From Thauera sp. 2A1 (GTDB taxonomy: Bacteria; Pseudomonadota; Gammaproteobacteria; Burkholderiales; Rhodocyclaceae): 64,000 nucleotides of DNA. How positions within the stretch are numbered: position 1 is the first letter of the stretch; each line of letters starts with the position of its first letter. Shown here piece by piece: positions 59,489-64,000 of the stretch. The position numbers and the translations under genes are program-made. Below the pieces are notes generated by a model that worked only from the letters and a program-made list of their open reading frames with translations, had not been told where the DNA came from and did no database searches. The stretch spans positions 62,001 to 126,000 of the forward strand of contig NZ_SSXV01000008.1 of assembly GCF_009469595.2 (NCBI RefSeq). Reading direction: 5' to 3'.

Positions 59489-60705
59489 GCAGCGAAAAGG
59501 TAGGCTTCGCTGGCAGCAGCCAGGGTCTGCTGGTGGGTGTCTTGGAACGCCCGGACCATGCACCGTTACAAGCCCTGGCGGTGTTTGCCCACTGCTTTAC
59601 CTGCGGAAAGAACTCTCTCGCCGCGACCCGCATCAGCCGGGCGCTGGCTCAGCAGGGCATCGCCACGCTGCGCTTTGATTTCACCGGTCTGGGCGAGAGC
59701 GAAGGCGACTTCGGGCGCGGTGGCTTTTCGTCCAGCGTGGCGGACATTGTGGCGGCGGTGCACTGGATGCAGAGCACGATCGGCATGCCTGCACTGTTGG
59801 TCGGACACAGCCTGGGGGGGACGGCGGCCATCGCGGCGGCTGCCCGCCTCGACGGCATACGGGCGGTTTGCACGCTGGGCGCACCCGCGACGGCCGACCA
59901 TGTGCTTCGTCACTTCGGTCCGACCAAGTCCGAAGAGGATGGGCAGATCCAGGTCGACCTGGGCGGCCGGGCGTTCAGGATCGCGCCGGCCTTCATTGAA
60001 GAGCTCCAGGCCCAAGCCCACGAGAACCCGGTCAAGGGGCTTCGCGCGGCCTTGCTGGTTATGCACGCGCCAAGTGACGCGGTGGTGGACATCGGCGAGG
60101 CACAGGACCTGTTCAAGGCGGCCAGACATCCTAAGAGTTTCATCAGCCTGGACGATGCGGACCATCTGCTCACGCGCCCGGCCGATGCGCAGTATGCGGC
60201 TGACCTGATTGGCGCCTGGGCCTCGCGGTTTCTGCCGATGCGAGCCGAGCGAAACGATGCGCCGTCGGACCTTCGTGCGGGCGAGGTGTGGGTGGGGGAG
60301 CACGATCACGCCTTCTGGCGATCGATGCGAGCAGGTCCGCACCACCTCGACGCCGATGAGCCCAAGGAAGTGGGTGGTGGCGAACGCGGGCCCGATCCTT
60401 ATGAACTTCTGCTGATGTCGCTGGGCGCCTGCACGTCCATGACATTGCGCCAGTACGCCAAGCGAAAAGGCTATGCGCTCAAGGATGTCCAGGTCAGGTT
60501 GCGTCATGAGCGCGCGCACGCGACCGATTGCCAGGAGTGCGGGGATCGCTCGGGACAGGTTGACCACGTCACGCGGCAGCTCCTGCTGAGCGGACCGTTG
60601 AGTGAAAGCCAGCGACAGGACCTGTTGCGCATCGCCGATCGTTGCCCCGTGCATCGAACGCTGGAGAACCATCCGGTGATCACCACCACACTGATTCGGG
60701 ACTGA
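59485..60705 (+). CDS. Alpha/beta-hydrolase-OsmC fusion protein
   Basis: A 406-residue protein. The N-terminal ~245 residues are an alpha/beta hydrolase with nucleophile elbow LLVGHSLGGTAAIAA, the VFAHCFTCGKNSLAATRI oxyanion region and the catalytic Asp/His near HAPSDAVVDI and DDADHLLTRP. The C-terminal part is OsmC-like (DPYELLLMSLGACTSMTLRQ with the first peroxidatic Cys, and RIADRCPVHRTLENHP with the second). OsmC domains reduce organic peroxides. ATGA overlap with the MsrB fusion. Confidence 0.9.
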   Translation: MSSEKVGFAGSSQGLLVGVLERPDHAPLQALAVFAHCFTCGKNSLAATRISRALAQQGIATLRFDFTGLGESEGDFGRGGFSSSVADIVAAVHWMQSTIGMPALLVGHSLGGTAAIAAAARLDGIRAVCTLGAPATADHVLRHFGPTKSEEDGQIQVDLGGRAFRIAPAFIEELQAQAHENPVKGLRAALLVMHAPSDAVVDIGEAQDLFKAARHPKSFISLDDADHLLTRPADAQYAADLIGAWASRFLPMRAERNDAPSDLRAGEVWVGEHDHAFWRSMRAGPHHLDADEPKEVGGGERGPDPYELLLMSLGACTSMTLRQYAKRKGYALKDVQVRLRHERAHATDCQECGDRSGQVDHVTRQLLLSGPLSESQRQDLLRIADRCPVHRTLENHPVITTTLIRD

Positions 60706-60737
60706 TCCCAACCACACACAAACGAAGGAGACGGAGC

Positions 60738-61019
60738 ATGAGAGCCATCTGGAAAGGCACCACCATCGCTGAGAGCGATGACATCGTGGAAGTTGAAGGC
60801 AACGCCTATTTCCCACACGACGCGTTGCGCCCGGAACATTTCAAACCAAGCGATACGCACACCACCTGTCCATGGAAGGGGCGGGCCAGCTACTACGACG
60901 TCGTGGTCGGCGAAGACGTGAACGCTGACGCGGCGTGGTACTACCCGTCGCCCAAGGCTGGTGCGGAGGCGGTGACCGGCAGGGTGGCGTTCTGGCGCGG
61001 TGTCGAGGTGCGGCCATGA
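60738..61019 (+). CDS. DUF427 protein
   Basis: A 93-residue single DUF427 domain: RAIWKGTTIAESDDIVEVEG, NAYFPHDALRPEHFKPSDTH and TTCPWKGRASYYDVVVGEDV, with the conserved CPWKG. The biochemical role is unknown. ATG preceded by AAGGAGA. It overlaps the next gene by 4 bases, so it is part of the same operon. Confidence 0.9.
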   Translation: MRAIWKGTTIAESDDIVEVEGNAYFPHDALRPEHFKPSDTHTTCPWKGRASYYDVVVGEDVNADAAWYYPSPKAGAEAVTGRVAFWRGVEVRP

Positions 61020-62425
61020 GCGGGGAACAGAGGTTCGACGCGATCGTGATCGGAGCCGGTCAGGCCGGTCCCTTTCTGGGCGCGACACTCGTTGCCCGGG
61101 GTATGAAGGTGGCGCTCATCGAGGAGCGTGACCTGGGTGGTACCTGTGTCAATCGGGGCTGCACCCCAACCAAGACCCTACGCAAGTCGGCTCGTGTGGC
61201 TCACATGGCGCGCCGGGCCAGCGAATTCGGTGTGCAAACCGGGTCGGTCCAGGTCAACTTCAGGGCAGCGATGGAGCGCATGCAACGCCGGGTGGAGGAG
61301 GCTCGCTCTGGCCTGCAGGCCTGGCTGGGCCAGTTGGAAGGACTCACCATCATCAAGGCGCGCGGTCGCCTGGCGGGCCGTGAAGGCGAACAGTTCGTGG
61401 TGCTGGCCGGCGAGCATCAGCTGGTGGCGCCCAAGGTGGTGCTGAACACCGGCACACGTCCCTTTGTTCCGCCGGTGCCTGGGCTGGACGAGCTGCCGTT
61501 CCTGGACAACGAACGGCTGTTGGCGCTGCGTGAATTACCGTCCAGGCTGGTGATCATCGGCGGTGGATACATCAGCCTGGAGATGGCTCAGATCTTTCGG
61601 CGGCTGGGAAGTGAGGTTGCCATTCTGGAAACAGGGCCCCGCCTCACGGCCCGCGAGGACGAGGACATTGCAGCCGCTGTGACCGGAATGCTGACAGCGG
61701 AAGGCATCGAAGTGAACACCGGCGTGCGCATTGAGCGGGTCGGCAAGGCGGACAACGACGCTGGCGTGCGGGTGCAGTTGGCTGGTGGCCGCAGCGTGGA
61801 TGGCAGCCACCTGCTGGTGGCCACCGGGCGAATACCGAACACCGACTGTCTGGGCCTGGAAACGGTGGGCCTGGAGGTCAGTGCGCGAGGCTACCTGGTC
61901 ACCAACGACCGGCTCGAAACCGCGGTTCCCGGCATCTGGGCGCTGGGTGACATCAATCAGCGCGGGGCCTTTACCCACACCAGCTACCACGATCAGGACA
62001 TCGTGGCGGAGAACCTGGCCGGAGGGCAACGCAGCGCCGCCGCGCGCGTCGGCATTTATGCCATGTTTACCGATCCTCCGCTGGCCCACGTCGGTCTTTA
62101 TGAGGCCGACGCGCGAAAACTCGTGACCGAAGGGCGACGCATTTCCCAGGCGGTTCACGCCATGAAGGACGTCAGTCGCGCGAAGGAAGAAGGCGAAACC
62201 GTGGGCAAGATCAAGCTCCTCATCGATGAGGACAGTGGTCATTTCCTCGGAGCGACCATGCTCGGGATCCAGTCGGACGAGATCATTCAGGCGATCGGTC
62301 TGGTGATGGCCAGTGGCGGCACCTGGAAGTTGGTCCGGGATGCATTGCCCGTTCACCCGACGGTCACCGAGTTCCTGCCCACCATCATTGATCGACGCAA
62401 GCCCTTGACCGCAAGTTCTGGGTGA
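61016..62425 (+). CDS. FAD-dependent pyridine nucleotide-disulfide oxidoreductase
   Basis: A 469-residue flavoprotein of the mercuric reductase/lipoamide dehydrogenase class. FAD motif FDAIVIGAGQAGPFLGATLV; redox disulfide GGTCVNRGCTPTKTLRKSAR; NAD(P)H motif RLVIIGGGYISLEMAQIFRR; second FAD segment GIWALGDINQRGAFTHTSYH; C-terminal His in LPVHPTVTEFLPT. It lacks the N-terminal metal domain and C-terminal Cys pair of MerA, so mercury is not the likely substrate; it may recycle a thioredoxin-like or small thiol partner in the operon. Confidence 0.88.
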   Translation: MSGEQRFDAIVIGAGQAGPFLGATLVARGMKVALIEERDLGGTCVNRGCTPTKTLRKSARVAHMARRASEFGVQTGSVQVNFRAAMERMQRRVEEARSGLQAWLGQLEGLTIIKARGRLAGREGEQFVVLAGEHQLVAPKVVLNTGTRPFVPPVPGLDELPFLDNERLLALRELPSRLVIIGGGYISLEMAQIFRRLGSEVAILETGPRLTAREDEDIAAAVTGMLTAEGIEVNTGVRIERVGKADNDAGVRVQLAGGRSVDGSHLLVATGRIPNTDCLGLETVGLEVSARGYLVTNDRLETAVPGIWALGDINQRGAFTHTSYHDQDIVAENLAGGQRSAAARVGIYAMFTDPPLAHVGLYEADARKLVTEGRRISQAVHAMKDVSRAKEEGETVGKIKLLIDEDSGHFLGATMLGIQSDEIIQAIGLVMASGGTWKLVRDALPVHPTVTEFLPTIIDRRKPLTASSG

Positions 62426-62442
62426 GCCGGAGGACCCACACC

Positions 62443-63051
62443 ATGCCCATCAACCGCTCATTCAGCGGCCGCAATCGCGATGTCCACAACCACGGCGGTC
62501 GACTTCCGCCAGGACAGTCCCTGACGGAAGGTTTTCCCGTGCTGACTGCGGGCCCCACCCCAAAAGCCTTGGCGCTTGGCGATTGGCGCTTGACCTTGAA
62601 GGTCGGTGTGCGGCCGGTTCGCGTTTGGACCTGGAGCGAATTCCAGGCCCTGCCCCAGACCGAGCAGGTGGTCGATATCCATTGCGTTACCACCTGGTCG
62701 AAATTCGACACCCGCTGGCGCGGTGTGACGTTGGACACCTTGTTGCAGGCGGCCGGACTGGAAGCGCCCACGCCTTGGGTGTTGGCGCATTCTCAGGACG
62801 GCTACTCCACCAACGTGCCGTTGGCCGATCTGACACAAGGGCGCGCAATGATCGCAACGCACTACGACGACCGACCGCTCGCGCCCGAGCACGGGGGACC
62901 GGCACGCCTGTTGGTGCCGCATCTCTACTTCTGGAAGTCGGCCAAGTGGGTCAATGCGCTGCAGTTCAACGAGCGCGACGAGGCCGGGTTCTGGGAACTG
63001 CGGGGCTATCACATGCGAGGCGACCCTTTCAAGGAAGAGCGCTATGGATGA
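62443..63051 (+). CDS. Sulfite-oxidase-fold molybdopterin oxidoreductase
   Basis: A 202-residue protein holding only the Moco domain of the sulfite oxidase family: GRLPPGQSLTEGFPVLTAGP, VVDIHCVTTWSKFDTRWRGV (the Cys ligates molybdenum) and ARLLVPHLYFWKSAKWVNAL. No Tat signal, so probably cytoplasmic, unlike MsrP. MsrP-type relatives reduce methionine sulfoxides, which fits the neighbours, but the substrate is not known. GGAGG precedes MPINRSF. It overlaps the reductase-like gene by 8 bases. Confidence 0.87.
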   Translation: MPINRSFSGRNRDVHNHGGRLPPGQSLTEGFPVLTAGPTPKALALGDWRLTLKVGVRPVRVWTWSEFQALPQTEQVVDIHCVTTWSKFDTRWRGVTLDTLLQAAGLEAPTPWVLAHSQDGYSTNVPLADLTQGRAMIATHYDDRPLAPEHGGPARLLVPHLYFWKSAKWVNALQFNERDEAGFWELRGYHMRGDPFKEERYG

Positions 63052-63805
63052 GGCTGTTGGTCAACACCGGCTGAGCTGGCAGACCGCACGCATCGATGCG
63101 TTGCAGGCACTGACTCCACGCGTCATGCGGGTGGTGCTGCGTCCTGACAGATGGGTTCGCCCGAGGCCGGGCCAGCATTTGGATGTCCGACTGACAGCGG
63201 AAGACGGCTATCAGGCACAACGGAGCTATTCACTCCTCTCACCTCCTCAACGTACCGGGCTCTATGAGCTTGGCATTGAGCGTTTGGACGATGGCGAAGT
63301 ATCCACCTGGTTTCACGACAAGGCCCAGCACGGCGAAACGATTGAAGTCCTCGGACCGGTTGGAGGTCATTTTGTGCTTGACGAGTCGAACACACGACCA
63401 GCCTTGCTGATTGGGGGAGGATCTGGCGTCGTTCCCCTTTTGTCCATGGCAGCGCAACGCGTGGGTGCATACAGCCAAGCGCATACAACGCTGTTGGTTG
63501 CCGCACGCCATCTTGACGAAGTGTTGCTCTGGCCCACCCTGCAGCGATGGGAAGCGTTTACGCCGCGGTTTCGCAGCCGACTGGCGCTCTCGCGGGATAC
63601 CTGTGCCCCGCGCGCACAGGACCACGTTGGCCGCATTGATGGAGCCGATGTTGCTTGGGCATTGCAGCAATTGGGTGATGTGGCGACCGAATCTGCGCAG
63701 GTTTTCATCTGCGGGCGTAATGACTTTGTCGAGTCCATCGTTCATATGGTCACCGGGCTAAATGTGCCCGAGGTCTCCATCCGCACCGAGCGCTTCGGAA
63801 GTTGA
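63044..63805 (+). CDS. Ferredoxin-NADP reductase-like partner protein
   Basis: A 253-residue FNR-fold protein: flavin-binding QHLDVRLTAEDGYQAQRSYS with the RxYS motif, the NAD(P)-binding PALLIGGGSGVVPLLSMAAQ and a C-terminal QVFICGRNDFVESIVHMV. No iron-sulfur cluster motif. Overlap with the Moco protein gene suggests it supplies electrons to it from NAD(P)H. Intact. Confidence 0.87.
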   Translation: MDEAVGQHRLSWQTARIDALQALTPRVMRVVLRPDRWVRPRPGQHLDVRLTAEDGYQAQRSYSLLSPPQRTGLYELGIERLDDGEVSTWFHDKAQHGETIEVLGPVGGHFVLDESNTRPALLIGGGSGVVPLLSMAAQRVGAYSQAHTTLLVAARHLDEVLLWPTLQRWEAFTPRFRSRLALSRDTCAPRAQDHVGRIDGADVAWALQQLGDVATESAQVFICGRNDFVESIVHMVTGLNVPEVSIRTERFGS

Positions 63806-63826
63806 CTCTCTTTTTTCTCATCTGCC

Positions 63827-64000
63827 GTGACACCTGAAGACATCCGCCTAACCCGATACGTCTCTGTCCGTTCGCGCAGCGAACGTCTGTGTGCCCCTCT
63901 GAGTGCCGAGGACCATGTTCCCCAACCGGTTTCCGACGTCAGTCCGCCGAAGTGGCACTTGGCCCACACCACGTGGTTCTTCGAGACTTTTGTCCTCGCG
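63827..64000 (+). CDS. egtB: Ergothioneine biosynthesis protein EgtB, N-terminal part
   Basis: Starting with GTG, the frame reads [20 protein letters not shown], then [20 protein letters not shown] and FETFVLA to the window edge. This is the DinB-like N-terminus of EgtB, including the iron-binding [10 protein letters not shown] region. EgtB is the non-heme iron sulfoxide synthase that joins cysteine-type thiols to hercynine in ergothioneine synthesis. It follows the reductase gene by 21 bases and continues beyond the window. Partial. Confidence 0.85.
   Translation, partial: MTPEDIRLTRYVSVRSRSERLCAPLSAEDHVPQPVSDVSPPKWHLAHTTWFFETFVLA

Noticed and set aside
61016..62425. Second mercuric reductase gene that could rescue merA
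   Set aside because: The flavoprotein has the redox CxxxxC but lacks the metal-binding N-terminal domain and the C-terminal cysteine pair of MerA, and sits in a sulfoxide-repair context.

Overview
The window looks like the chromosome (or a chromosome-sized replicon) of a high-GC betaproteobacterium, most likely order Burkholderiales. This is inferred from the glutaminyl-tRNA synthetase and redox genes on the right, IS1071, an IncP-type transfer region and mercury transposons; no rRNA or tRNA gene is present to confirm it. Roughly 54 kb is accessory DNA, and the last ~11 kb (from 52.9 kb) looks like resident chromosome.

Layout. (1) 0-12.3 kb: a patchwork of toxin-antitoxin modules (DUF1778/GNAT, HipB/HipA, a broken RHH antitoxin), a degenerate tyrosine recombinase, an HNH nuclease with an overlapping unknown gene, a large DUF4062-NACHT-WD40 STAND protein with 14 propeller repeats, and decayed genes (RHS, HAD phosphatase, aldo/keto reductase). 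(2) 12.3-24.5 kb: an RP4-like Tra1 region in canonical order (traC, small gene, traF, traG, traI with embedded traH, traJ, oriT, traK, traL, traM). It has a recognisable nic site and two perfect KorB operators, but no replication, korB or trb genes in the window. (3) 24.5-25.7 kb: remnants (radC end, YafQ-type toxin end). (4) 25,706-48,504: a 22.8-kb Tn21-subgroup Tn3-family transposon with identical 38-bp ends and a flanking AATAGA direct repeat. Inside it sits a Tn5053-like mercury transposon (28,768-42,954). That element's merA is split by a third transposon (35,291-41,024, perfect AATAT target duplication) carrying a MazEF-type toxin-antitoxin pair. The right half of the outer transposon carries a P460 cytochrome/AhpD/AraC cluster, an MntA-HepT pair, a cupin and a three-gene unknown cassette translationally coupled to tnpR. 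(5) 48,592-51,795: a full-length 3,204-bp IS1071 that truncates an isocitrate lyase/PEP mutase-family gene. (6) 52.9-64 kb: glnS, then a tightly packed co-directional run: AraC regulator, msrA, thioredoxin-like gene, selO, thioredoxin-MsrB fusion, hydrolase-OsmC fusion, DUF427, flavin disulfide reductase, molybdopterin oxidoreductase, ferredoxin-reductase-like gene and the start of egtB.

How the parts work together. The Tra1 block can supply the relaxosome and coupling functions of mobilisation, but needs mating-pair and control genes from elsewhere. The mercury operon keeps its regulator and uptake genes (merR, merT, merP, merF) but has lost an intact reductase, so it is predicted to be non-protective and possibly sensitising. 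The right-hand operon gathers methionine sulfoxide repair, peroxide removal, redox AMPylation and the first part of ergothioneine synthesis, and reads as one oxidative/electrophile stress unit. The most interesting candidates for undescribed biology are that redox operon with its two domain fusions, the STAND protein island, and the coupled unknown genes upstream of tnpR.
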